Below are positions 9,096 to 17,329 of a stretch of DNA of 42,980 nucleotides, piece by piece. The stretch spans positions 1-42,980 of the forward strand of contig JAHWKL010000006.1 in assembly GCA_019347915.1 (NCBI GenBank). The letters are read 5' to 3'. The DNA comes from Actinomycetota bacterium (GTDB taxonomy: Bacteria > Actinomycetota > Acidimicrobiia > Acidimicrobiales > CADCSY01). The notes below the pieces were generated by a model. That model was given only the letters and a program-made list of their open reading frames with translations, was not told where the DNA came from and ran no database searches. Position numbers and translations under genes: made by a program. The stretch's first letter is position 1. The number at the start of each line of letters is the position of its first letter.

Positions 9096-9944
9096 ATGTC
9101 GGCCCCTCCCCCCGAGCCCGCACCCGCCGGCGGTGAATCAGCGCGCGTCGTCTGGGCCTGCTACCGGCACCCGGGGCGCGAGAGCGGCGTGCGCTGCCGG
9201 CGCTGCGAGCGGCCCATCTGCCCCGACTGCATGATCACCGCACCCGTGGGGTTCCAGTGCCCCGAGTGTGTGCGCCAGGCGCCGCCGGTGCGGAGCCTGC
9301 GCTCGCTCGCTTCCCGGCCGGTGGTGTCCTACGCCCTCATCGCCGCCAGCGTGGCGGCGTTCGTGCCCTCCCTCGGCCCCGGCGCCGGGCCCGGCGGGAA
9401 CCCCTTGGCGGTCGACTTCGCCCTCTACGGCCCGGCGGTGGCGGCCGGCGAGTGGTGGCGCCTCATCACCTCGGGCTTCCTGCACTACGGGATGATCCAC
9501 CTCGCGTTCAACATGATCATCCTCGTACAGCTCGGTGCCATGCTCGAGCCCACCCTGGGTCGGCTGCGCTTCGGGGTGCTGTACGGCACCGCCCTGCTGG
9601 GGGGGTCCTTCGGCGCCCTGCTGCTCCAGCCCGGGGCCCGCACCGCCGGCGCCTCGGGCGCCGTCTTCGGACTCATGGGCGCCGCCGTGGTGGGCATGCG
9701 CCGGCGGGGCGTCGACCCCATGCAGTCCGGCATCGGCGGGCTCCTGGCCATCAACCTTGTGCTCACCTTCCTCATCCCCGGCATCTCCATCGGCGGGCAC
9801 CTCGGGGGCCTGGCCGGCGGAGCGGCGGCCGGCGCCCTGCTCTTCGCCACTGACGACGGCGACCGGGGCCTCCGCTCGGCCGGCGTGGCCGGCTGCGTGG
9901 TGCTGGCCTCGGTCGTGTTCGCCGGCTCAGTCCTCCTGGTCTGA
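9096..9944 (+). CDS. Rhomboid family intramembrane serine protease with N-terminal zinc-binding (B-box-like) domain
   Basis: CYRHPGRESGVRCRRCERPICPDCMITAPVGFQCPECV, then HLAFNMIILVQLG, catalytic GASGAVFGLMG and GGHLGGLAGG. Confidence 0.92.
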   Translation: MSAPPPEPAPAGGESARVVWACYRHPGRESGVRCRRCERPICPDCMITAPVGFQCPECVRQAPPVRSLRSLASRPVVSYALIAASVAAFVPSLGPGAGPGGNPLAVDFALYGPAVAAGEWWRLITSGFLHYGMIHLAFNMIILVQLGAMLEPTLGRLRFGVLYGTALLGGSFGALLLQPGARTAGASGAVFGLMGAAVVGMRRRGVDPMQSGIGGLLAINLVLTFLIPGISIGGHLGGLAGGAAAGALLFATDDGDRGLRSAGVAGCVVLASVVFAGSVLLV

Positions 9945-10751
9945 TCAGCGCAGACGCACGGCTTGGAGCTGGCGCACCTCGAGGGGGATGGAGGCCTCCG
10001 TCTGCAGGCCCGGCACCGTGCCCGAGTCGCCCCCCAGGCGCCAGTCGGCGCTCCACGCCTCGCGCACGGTGACGGTGTAGGTGCCGGTGTCGCGGTAGGT
10101 GTGCACGATGCGCCCGCTGGGATAGGGCTCGCCCTCGAAGGGGAACGGCCCCTCTTCGGGGCTGCCGTCACCCCAGTCGACGTAGTAGGCGCCGGTGGCG
10201 TGGACCTCGATGGGCCCCAGCTCGGTGGGCGCCGGCCCCACCCGGTGACTGAGGCTGCCCCGGGTCTCGAGGTACGCCGGCAGCCCGGTGATGGCGTGAC
10301 CCGGGTTGGATCCGGGGGCGGGGCGCGGGGAGCGGGATGGTGCGCACGAAGGGCTCGGCCACCTGGGCGGGGGTGAGCGCCGCCGGCGTGCCGGGCTCGT
10401 CGGGGCAGGGGTCGGCCTGCAAGCGACTGGCGAAGAGCAACAAGTCGTCGTTGATCGACATCTCGTCTCTGGTCATGGGCGTGTCCCGCCGAGTCCTGAC
10501 CTCTTCCAGGCAGTGCTCGCCGGCGGGGTTGGTACGGAGGTGGTAGCGGGTGACCACGTGCTCGGGCAGGCGCTTGCCGGAGGCGGCTCGCTTCTGCGGG
10601 GGGTGGATTCGAGCTGGTCGTCCAGGGTGCTTTCGCGTAGGTTCTCGAGCTCGAGGTTGTCATTGTTGTCCCCTGCCCTCGCGGTTGTCTTCTTCGGGTG
10701 GGCTTCGGCAACCGCAGACGCCGACGACAGCGACATGAGGACGAGAACCAT
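9945..10751 (-). pseudogene. Secreted PKD-like protein, disrupted by two apparent frameshifts
   Basis: Continuous homology is split across three minus ORFs: signal peptide MVLVLMSLSSASAVAEA (track 10473..10754), middle EEVRTRRDTPMTRDEMSINDDLLLFASRLQADPCPDEPG (track 10168..10557), PKD-like C-terminus YYVDWGDGSPEEGPFPFEGEPYPSGRIVHTYRDTGTYTVTV (track 9945..10241). Breaks fall at G/C runs. Confidence 0.7.
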
Positions 10752-11371
10752 CAATACTCGTCACACGGGTCCTCCGGCCGAGAACCATCGGGGTTGAATC
10801 CGTCCATAAACAGCATCCACGGTGTCGGATTGAGTCCCTCCGGATCGTCGCCCGGTCGTTTAGGTGTTAGCCCGAGGAACACTGTTCTACTTCCCACATC
10901 TCGTGTGGTCGTCTGGGAGTAGTCCCTGAGTACCTCTACGTAGATACAGTCGCCTGTGGCCGTAATAATGTGTTGCACGTCATTTCTCAGGGGACCAGAC
11001 AATAGGTTCTCTGATCGTGAGCCGAGAGCGTGAAACCAGCTATTGACCTCTCGCTCCACCTCCTCCTCGGTGTAGATGGCGCGCAGGTACTCTTTCCCTC
11101 GCTCGTCGAGCGTCTTGGTGGTCACGAAGATCTCCGTCGCCTTGGCGTCCACGGCGAACAGCTCGTCGACCACCGCCTGCACGTACTCCTCGTCGATCTC
11201 CGCCGGGTCGTCGGGGATGACCGCGGGGTCGGGCGCCGGCGCCGTCGACGAGGTCGGCACCTCGGAGGGCACGGTGGCAGCTGGCGGGGGCGGCTCCCCG
11301 CCGTCGGAGCAGCCGCCGACCAGCAGGAGTGCGGAGAGCAAGGCAAGGGTCCGGCGCACTGGCCGGGACAC
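10751..11371 (-). CDS. Putative lipoprotein
   Basis: N-terminus MSRPVRRTLALLSALLLVGGCSDGG has a lipobox; stop overlaps the start codon of the downstream PKD-like gene. Confidence 0.7.
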   Translation of the reverse strand: MSRPVRRTLALLSALLLVGGCSDGGEPPPPAATVPSEVPTSSTAPAPDPAVIPDDPAEIDEEYVQAVVDELFAVDAKATEIFVTTKTLDERGKEYLRAIYTEEEVEREVNSWFHALGSRSENLLSGPLRNDVQHIITATGDCIYVEVLRDYSQTTTRDVGSRTVFLGLTPKRPGDDPEGLNPTPWMLFMDGFNPDGSRPEDPCDEY

Positions 11372-11426
11372 TAACCATGCATTTCATGGCCGTCCAGGCC
11401 TAACTGGCTGAAGGGCAACTGCCTTG

Positions 11427-11476
11427 GTTCTGGCCCCAGAGGAGCGACAGAAGGGCACCGTTCCTGGGGCCAGAAC
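11427..11476. repeat. Intergenic palindrome 'A' (50 nt, 12-bp perfect arms GTTCTGGCCCCA/TGGGGCCAGAAC)
   Basis: Perfect arms 11427-11438 and 11465-11476; core GAGGAGCGACAGAAGGGCACCGTTCC; divergent intergenic region. Confidence 0.85.
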
Positions 11477-11583
11477 GTGGGTCCGCCGGTGCGGGTGCTC
11501 CTCGACGGCCACCCCGGGCAGAGGTTTTCCGTGGGGGGCTCAGGGTACGGGCGCCCTGTCGGGTCCGGAGGAAAGGAGCGCAC

Positions 11584-11766
11584 ATGTCTTTGGCTTCCGC
11601 AGTGCTGGCACAGGCCGCCACCGGGGTGAGCACCGGCCTGTTGCTGATCGGCATCATCGCCGTCGCCGCCGGCATCTTGATCCTGGTCGTCCCCCGGGTG
11701 CTCAACTACGTCGTGGCCATCTACCTTCTGGCCTCCGGCGTGCTGCTGATCATCGAGGCCCTCTAG
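11584..11766 (+). CDS. Small DUF3096-like membrane protein (60 aa)
   Basis: MSLASAVLAQAATGVSTGLLLIGIIAVAAGILILVVPRVLNYVVAIYLLASGVLLIIEAL; two TM segments; SD-like GAAAGGAG upstream. Confidence 0.75.
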   Translation: MSLASAVLAQAATGVSTGLLLIGIIAVAAGILILVVPRVLNYVVAIYLLASGVLLIIEAL

Positions 11767-11788
11767 CCGCCGGCGCGCTCCAGGACTG

Positions 11789-11838
11789 CTTCTGGCGACA
11801 GGAGTGGTCGAAAGGGCAGCCACTGGTGCTGCCAGAAC
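11789..11838. repeat. Intergenic palindrome 'B' (50 nt, related to A)
   Basis: CTTCTGGCGACA-26nt-TGCTGCCAGAAC; same 12-26-12 layout as A and shared core AAGGGCA; convergent region between the DUF3096-like gene and dxs. Confidence 0.75.
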
Positions 11839-11846
11839 GGTTCGGG

Positions 11847-13697
11847 CTACTCGTGACCGGTGGCGGCGAGCGCTTTGGTCGTGGCGGCGGCGACGCCGGG
11901 GCCGTCGAGCCCGAGCTCGGCCAGGATGCGGTCGGCGTTGCCATGAGGTAGGTGCTCGGAGGGAACGCCGAGGACCAGCACGGGCGGACCGATGCGGCTC
12001 TCGGCCCGGTCGGCGACTCCCTCGGCAATCTGGGAGCCGATGCCGCCGACGCTGATGCCGTCCTCGACGGTCACCACCAGGGAGTGGCGGGCGGCATCGG
12101 CCAGCATGAGCGAGTCGAGGGGCTTGGCCACCCGCACGTCCCACACCGTGGCCGAGATCCCGTCGTCGGCCAGAAGGCCGGCGGCGTCCTTGGCGGCGGC
12201 CAGCATCTTGCCCACGGCCAGGATGGCGACCTCACCGTCACCCTCACGTGCCCGCCGAGCCCGCAGGCCGTGGCCGACCTCGTCGGGCGACACCTGCGGC
12301 GCCGCCGTCTTGGGCCAGCGCAGGGCGGAGGGCCCGGTGGTGATCGACAGCGCCTCGTCGAGCATGACCTCGAGCTCCTGGTACGACGAGGGGGCGAACA
12401 TCGTCATCCCCGGCACCTTGGAGAGCAGGGCCATGTCGAGCACGCCGTGGTGGGACGGCCCGTCGTCGCCGGTGATGCCAGCCCGGTCGATGCAGAACAC
12501 GACCGGTTGGCGGTGGAGGCCGACGTCGAGGTTGACCTGGTCGAACGCCCGGCTCAGGAAGGTGGAGTAGATGGCGACCACCGGGCGCAGCCCACCCATG
12601 GCCATCCCCGCCGCCGAGGTGACGGCGTGCTGCTCGGCGATGCCCACGTCGAAGAGACGGTCGGGGAAGCGGTCGCCGAAGGGCAGGAGCCCGGTGGAGT
12701 CGGGCATGGCGGCGGTGATGGCCACCACCGAGGGGTCGCGCTCGGCGGCGGCGATGACGGCGTCGCCGAACGCCGCGGTGTAGGAGCCGGGCTTGCACAC
12801 CGACGTGTCGTGGAGGCACTTGACCGTGTCGTCCTCGGCCGGCTTGTAGCCACGTCCCTTCTGGGTCACGACGTGCACCACGATGGGCTCGTCGAACTCG
12901 GCGGCCTGGCGCAGGGCGGTCTCGACGCCGTGGATGTCGTGGCCGTCGATGGGCCCGACGTAGCGCACGCCCAGGGTCTCGAAGAACGCCGTGGGCTCGA
13001 GCATCTCCCGCACCGCCGCCTTGAACCCGTCCATCCCCCGCTCCAGGTGCTCACCCACCACGGGGACGTCGCGCAGCAGTTGCTCGAGCCGCCGCTGCCG
13101 GCGCATGTAGGTGGGGTTGAGCCGGATGCGGGTGAGGCTCTGCGACAGGTGGGAGATGGTGGGGGCGTAGGAGCGACCGTTGTCGTTGAGCACGATGATG
13201 ACGTTGCGGCCGCTGTGGCCCAGGTTGTTGAGGCCCTCGTAGGCCATGCCCCCGGTCAGCGACCCGTCACCGATGACCGCCACCACCCGGCGCTGCTCAC
13301 GCTTGCGCTCGACGGCGGTGGCGATGCCGTGGGCGTAGCTGAGGATGGTGGAGGCGTGGCTGTTCTCCACCCAGTCGTGCTCGGACTCGTCCCGGCTGGG
13401 GTAGCCCGACAGGCCGCCGGCCTGGCGCAGCGAGGTGAACGCCCCCCGCCGGCCGGTGACCAGCTTGTGGACGTAGCTCTGGTGCCCGGTGTCCCACAGG
13501 AGGATGTCCCGGGGAGAGTCGAACACCCGGTGCAGGGCCAGGGTCAGCTCGACCGCTCCGAGGTTGGACCCCAGGTGACCGCCGTGGGCGGACACCGCGT
13601 CGACGATGAACTGGCGGATCTCGGCCGCCAGGCGGTCGAGCTCCGGATAGTCGAGCCGGCGAAGGTCAGCCGGGCTGAAGATGGTGTCGAGCAGCAT
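11847..13697 (-). CDS. dxs: 1-deoxy-D-xylulose-5-phosphate synthase
   Basis: HGGHLGSNLGAVELTLALH...LLWDTGHQSYVHKLVTGR...VAVIGDGSLTGGMAYEGLNNLG...PIDGHD...DVGIAEQHAVTSAAG. Confidence 0.97.
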   Translation of the reverse strand: MLLDTIFSPADLRRLDYPELDRLAAEIRQFIVDAVSAHGGHLGSNLGAVELTLALHRVFDSPRDILLWDTGHQSYVHKLVTGRRGAFTSLRQAGGLSGYPSRDESEHDWVENSHASTILSYAHGIATAVERKREQRRVVAVIGDGSLTGGMAYEGLNNLGHSGRNVIIVLNDNGRSYAPTISHLSQSLTRIRLNPTYMRRQRRLEQLLRDVPVVGEHLERGMDGFKAAVREMLEPTAFFETLGVRYVGPIDGHDIHGVETALRQAAEFDEPIVVHVVTQKGRGYKPAEDDTVKCLHDTSVCKPGSYTAAFGDAVIAAAERDPSVVAITAAMPDSTGLLPFGDRFPDRLFDVGIAEQHAVTSAAGMAMGGLRPVVAIYSTFLSRAFDQVNLDVGLHRQPVVFCIDRAGITGDDGPSHHGVLDMALLSKVPGMTMFAPSSYQELEVMLDEALSITTGPSALRWPKTAAPQVSPDEVGHGLRARRAREGDGEVAILAVGKMLAAAKDAAGLLADDGISATVWDVRVAKPLDSLMLADAARHSLVVTVEDGISVGGIGSQIAEGVADRAESRIGPPVLVLGVPSEHLPHGNADRILAELGLDGPGVAAATTKALAATGHE

Positions 13698-13856
13698 TCC
13701 GGGCCGTCCTCACGGTTCGGGTTGCCCACGACGCTATCGGCGCGAGCGCCCAGCAACGACCTCGAGCGGCGTGCCGGACGCTGCCGAGGAGACGCCAGGA
13801 CCGGTCACTCCCGACCGGGGCGACCGGGTCCGGGTGGTGGCGGGCACAATGACCAC

Positions 13857-14738
13857 ATGGACGTCGCCCACACCCGACGCCTGCCCGCTGGGGGGGTGGA
13901 GTTGGAGGTGGTCGAGGCGGGCACGGGCGGTCGGCCGCTGCTGCTGGTCCACGGCTTCGGCGGCGCCAAGGAGGACTTCGTCGAGCACGTGCCGGCGCTG
14001 GCCGAGGCCGGTTGGCACACCGTGGCCCCCGACCTCCGGGGGCACGGCACCAGCGACGCCCCCGCCGAGGAGGAGGCCTACGCACTCGAGGTGCTGGCGT
14101 CCGACCTGGTGGCGCTGGCCGATGCCCTCGGATGGGACCGCTTCGCTCTCCTCGGTCACTCGATGGGGGGCATGGCCGCCCAGCTGGCGGCCCTGGCTGC
14201 TCCTGAGCGCATCGGGGCCCTGGTGCTCATGGGCACCTCCCACGGTCCGGTCGAGGTCGACCGTTCCCTGGCCCTGGCTTCCATCGAGATCGTGCGGAGC
14301 GGGGGCATGCCGGCGCTGGCGGAGGCCATCGCCGCGCTGCCGGGCGGCAGTCCCTTCTCCACCCCGGAGGGCCAGCAGGCCCGCAAGTCCCGCCCCAGCC
14401 CGCTCGGGGGCGACGACATCGAGGCCAGCTGGGCGACCTTTGCCGACGCCAAGCTGCTTGCCTCGTCACCGGCGATGTACACGGCGATGGTGCCGGCCAT
14501 GCTCGACCAGCCCGACCGCCTGCCCGCGCTGGAGCGGTTGCGGGTGCCCACGTTGGTGGTGGTCGGCGAGCACGACGCCTCGTTCTCCCAGGCGTGTCGC
14601 CGGCTGGCGGCCACCATCCCGGGCGCCCGCCTCGTCGTGGTGGCAGGCGCCGGCCACAGTCCCCAGCACGAGGCTCCGCAGGCCTGGCGGCACGCGGTGC
14701 TGTCGTTCCTCGAGGAGGCGGTGCCCCAGGCCGGCTGA
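13857..14738 (+). CDS. Alpha/beta hydrolase
   Basis: LLLVHGFGGAKEDF...VAPDLRGHGTSDAP...FALLGHSMGGMAAQLAAL...VVVAGAGHSPQHEAP. Confidence 0.9.
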   Translation: MDVAHTRRLPAGGVELEVVEAGTGGRPLLLVHGFGGAKEDFVEHVPALAEAGWHTVAPDLRGHGTSDAPAEEEAYALEVLASDLVALADALGWDRFALLGHSMGGMAAQLAALAAPERIGALVLMGTSHGPVEVDRSLALASIEIVRSGGMPALAEAIAALPGGSPFSTPEGQQARKSRPSPLGGDDIEASWATFADAKLLASSPAMYTAMVPAMLDQPDRLPALERLRVPTLVVVGEHDASFSQACRRLAATIPGARLVVVAGAGHSPQHEAPQAWRHAVLSFLEEAVPQAG

Positions 14739-14760
14739 TGCCGGCACCGGCGCCGGACCG

Positions 14761-15132
14761 TTACCGCCGGCGGCGGCCCCTGGTCTCCTGGAGCTCGTCC
14801 CGGACCCGGCGCACGCCGCTGCTGGTGGTGGCCACGTCGATGGCGGCGTCGTGGGCCTCGGGCGAGACGACGCCGTGGAGGACGGCGACGCCGTCGATCA
14901 CCTCGGCTCGGACCTGGTCGCTGTCGCCGAGGCGGCGGTCGGTGGTCAAGGCGGCCTTGAGCCGGCCCTCGGCCACCACGTCACGGGTGTCGCCGGCGAC
15001 GATGCGGGGGACGGCCCTGGTCATCCACCCCGCCCAGCCGGCGATCTGTTGGCGATGGCGCCAGGCCCACAGGACGGCCCCCAGCCGGCTGAAGGGCATG
15101 ACGTGGCGGAACGAGCGGCGAAGGAGACCCAC
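14761..15132 (-). CDS. BON domain-containing protein
   Basis: C-terminal VRAEVIDGVAVLHGVVSPEAHDAAIDVATTSSGVRRVRDEL is BON-like. Confidence 0.75.
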   Translation of the reverse strand: MGLLRRSFRHVMPFSRLGAVLWAWRHRQQIAGWAGWMTRAVPRIVAGDTRDVVAEGRLKAALTTDRRLGDSDQVRAEVIDGVAVLHGVVSPEAHDAAIDVATTSSGVRRVRDELQETRGRRRR

Positions 15133-15261
15133 GGCGCCAACTGTGCCCCCCGAGGCCCTGGCGTCAACGTCGGCGGTGTGGCCGCCGAGCAGTAGCGTGC
15201 GCCGCCGTGACCGGCACCGACGTCAGGGTGGGGTGACACCCTGCCTCTCCTGCACGCCATC

Positions 15262-16143
15262 GTGCTCGGCATCGTCCAGGGGCTGTCGGAGTTCCTGCCC
15301 ATCTCGTCGAGCGGCCACCTCGCCCTCGTGCCCTGGCTGTTCGGCTGGGAGGACTTCGTCGGCCAGCCCGAGCTGGAGACGACGTTCGACGTCGCTCTCC
15401 ATCTCGGCACCTTCGCCGGGGCGGTGGCGTACTTCCGGTCCGACCTCGTCGGGCTGGCGCGTGGGGGCGTGGCCGCGCTGCGGGTGCGGCGCCAGCCGGC
15501 GGACGCCGGTACGACGGAGGTGTCAGGGGCGCCAGCGGACCGGTCCTGGCGCCGGGCCCCGGTCTCCGACGACGGACGGCTGGCCTGGCTGCTGGTCGTC
15601 TCCGCCCTGCCCGCCGCCGCCGCCGGAGCCCTGTTCGAGGACACGTTCCGGGGTGTCGCCGACGTCGAGTGGCTGATCGGCCTGCTCCTGATCGTCTTCG
15701 GGCTGGTGCTGTTGTGGGCCGACCGCCTCCGTGGTCGGCGCCCGGCCGACGACTTCCGCCTTCGCGACGCGCTGATCATGGGCGTGGCCCAGGCCCTGGC
15801 GCTGCAGCCGGGCGTGTCACGCTCGGGGGTCACCATCACCGCTGCCCGCTGGGTCGGCTTCGGGCGGGCCGACGCCGCCCGCCTGTCGTTCCTGATGAGC
15901 CTGCCGGTCATCGCCGGCGCCGGGTTGTACAAGGGCCTGGACGTGGTGGCCGCCGGCGGCATCCCCGCCAGCTTCCTCCCCGCCTTCGCCTGGGGCATGG
16001 CGGCGTCGGCGCTCACCGGTTGGCTGGCGGTGTGGGGCACCCTCCGGCTGGTGCGGACCCGCACCTTCACGCCCTTCGTGGTCTACCGGGTGGTGGTCGG
16101 GCTGGCGGTGATCGGCCTGGTCGTCAGCGGCTTCCGGGGCTGA
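15262..16143 (+). CDS. uppP: Undecaprenyl-diphosphatase (UppP/BacA); true start probably slightly upstream
   Basis: IVLGIVQGLSEFLPISSSGHLALVP...LQPGVSRSGVTITAARWVGFGRADAARLSFLMSLPVIAGA; homology extends upstream to ~15241 (LPLLHAIVLG). Confidence 0.93.
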   Translation: MLGIVQGLSEFLPISSSGHLALVPWLFGWEDFVGQPELETTFDVALHLGTFAGAVAYFRSDLVGLARGGVAALRVRRQPADAGTTEVSGAPADRSWRRAPVSDDGRLAWLLVVSALPAAAAGALFEDTFRGVADVEWLIGLLLIVFGLVLLWADRLRGRRPADDFRLRDALIMGVAQALALQPGVSRSGVTITAARWVGFGRADAARLSFLMSLPVIAGAGLYKGLDVVAAGGIPASFLPAFAWGMAASALTGWLAVWGTLRLVRTRTFTPFVVYRVVVGLAVIGLVVSGFRG

Positions 16144-16783
16144 GCACCAGCGTCACCACGCCGGCGGTGAGGGCGAAGGCCAGCCGGTCGGCGTCACCCC
16201 GGTCGACGGCCAGGGTCACCGCCTCGTCGCCGACGTGCACCACCAGGGCCGATCGGGCCACGGGGAAGGTGGGCTGCCCGTCGCCGGCGGTGGTGGGGTC
16301 GACGGTGAGGAGGGCCTCCACCACGTCGCCGGTCTGCAGGGGCAGCGCCCCCGGACCGGTGGGCACGGCCATGCCGACCGTGCCCGCCGGGAGCACGGCG
16401 GCGGTGGGGGACAGTCCGGCAGGAGCCAGACGGGCGGCCAGCACCGGCTCGCCCCGGTGGACGGTGGCGGTGACGACCCGGCCCTCGGCGGCATCTTCCA
16501 GGGCGCCGTCGGGCACCAGGGCGGTGGGCCGATGCTCGATCTCGACGTCGCCCGGGCCGACGGTGGTGCCGGCCTCGAGGTCGACGGTGGCGACCGCAGT
16601 GGGCCGGACGTCGCCCCAGCGCGCCGCCTCGGCGGAGGCGTGACCCACCAGGCGGGCGACAGCGAGGCCGGTGAGCAGGGCCAGGGCGACGGCAGCCAAC
16701 CAGAACGGGACCGGCCGGCGGGGGAGCCGCAGGCCTCGGGTGGGGCCGCGCAGGGGTGGACGGGGCAAGGACGGGGCGGGCAC
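16124..16783 (-). CDS. SAF domain protein (CpaB/flagellar P-ring-like)
   Basis: VPFWLAAVALALLTGLAVARLV...VATVDLEAGTTVGPGDVEIEHRPTALVPDGALEDAAEGRVVTATVHRGEPVLAARLAP; overlaps the uppP 3' end by 20 nt. Confidence 0.75.
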   Translation of the reverse strand: MPAPSLPRPPLRGPTRGLRLPRRPVPFWLAAVALALLTGLAVARLVGHASAEAARWGDVRPTAVATVDLEAGTTVGPGDVEIEHRPTALVPDGALEDAAEGRVVTATVHRGEPVLAARLAPAGLSPTAAVLPAGTVGMAVPTGPGALPLQTGDVVEALLTVDPTTAGDGQPTFPVARSALVVHVGDEAVTLAVDRGDADRLAFALTAGVVTLVLSPGSR

Positions 16784-16869
16784 GGGCGCTCCTCGAGGCA
16801 GGACGGCTGCAGGGGGAAGCGCCGGCGGCCAGCCTAGGCCCGGCCGGCAGCCAGGGGAAGGGCCCGGTG

Positions 16870-17277
16870 CTAGGCGCTCTTGGCCGGCGAGTCGCTCTTG
16901 GCGGGAGACGACGACGATGCCGATGCCGAGTCGGCCGAGCTCTTCGAGCCCGAACCGTCCTTGCCGCCGGCGTCCTTGCCGCCGGCGGTGGACCCGTCGC
17001 CCTTCTTGTCGCCGCCGCCCTTGTCGCCGCCGCCCTTGTCGGAGCTGCCCTTCTCGGAGGCGCCGGCCTTGTCGGCGCCGGCCTTGTCCCTCTTGGCTGA
17101 CGACCGGCTGTCGGTCTTGTAGAACCCGCTGCCCTTGAAGGAGATCCCGATGGAGCCGAACACCTTGCGCAGGGCCCCGCCGCACGAGGGGCAGCTCGAC
17201 AGGGGCTCGTCGTCGAACCGCTGCACGATCTCCAGATGTGCGTCGCAAGTCCTGCAGGCGTACTCGTAGGTCGGCAA
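16870..17277 (-). CDS. FmdB-family zinc-ribbon protein with low-complexity C-terminal tail
   Basis: (TTG start) LPTYEYACRTCDAHLEIVQRFDDEPLSSCPSCGGALRKVFGSIGISFKGSGFYKTD, then Gly/Lys/Asp/Ser-rich tail. Confidence 0.9.
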   Translation of the reverse strand: MPTYEYACRTCDAHLEIVQRFDDEPLSSCPSCGGALRKVFGSIGISFKGSGFYKTDSRSSAKRDKAGADKAGASEKGSSDKGGGDKGGGDKKGDGSTAGGKDAGGKDGSGSKSSADSASASSSSPAKSDSPAKSA

Positions 17278-17329
17278 CGTGCTCCTCTGGGAGGCCGGCC
17301 CGGTCGCCGGCAGGTACGGGCGGCGGTCA

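Noticed and set aside
6332-9097. 921-aa minus-strand ORF
   Set aside because: Antisense to well-supported thrC and PGM-like genes; high-GC artefact with low-complexity composition.
11952-13856. N-terminal ~630 aa of the plus ORF 11952..14738
   Set aside because: Antisense to dxs; the real gene is the alpha/beta hydrolase starting at 13857.
16960-17085. Possible CRISPR-like or minisatellite array
   Set aside because: Short 12-15 nt periodicity is coding low complexity in the FmdB tail; no repeat-spacer pattern.
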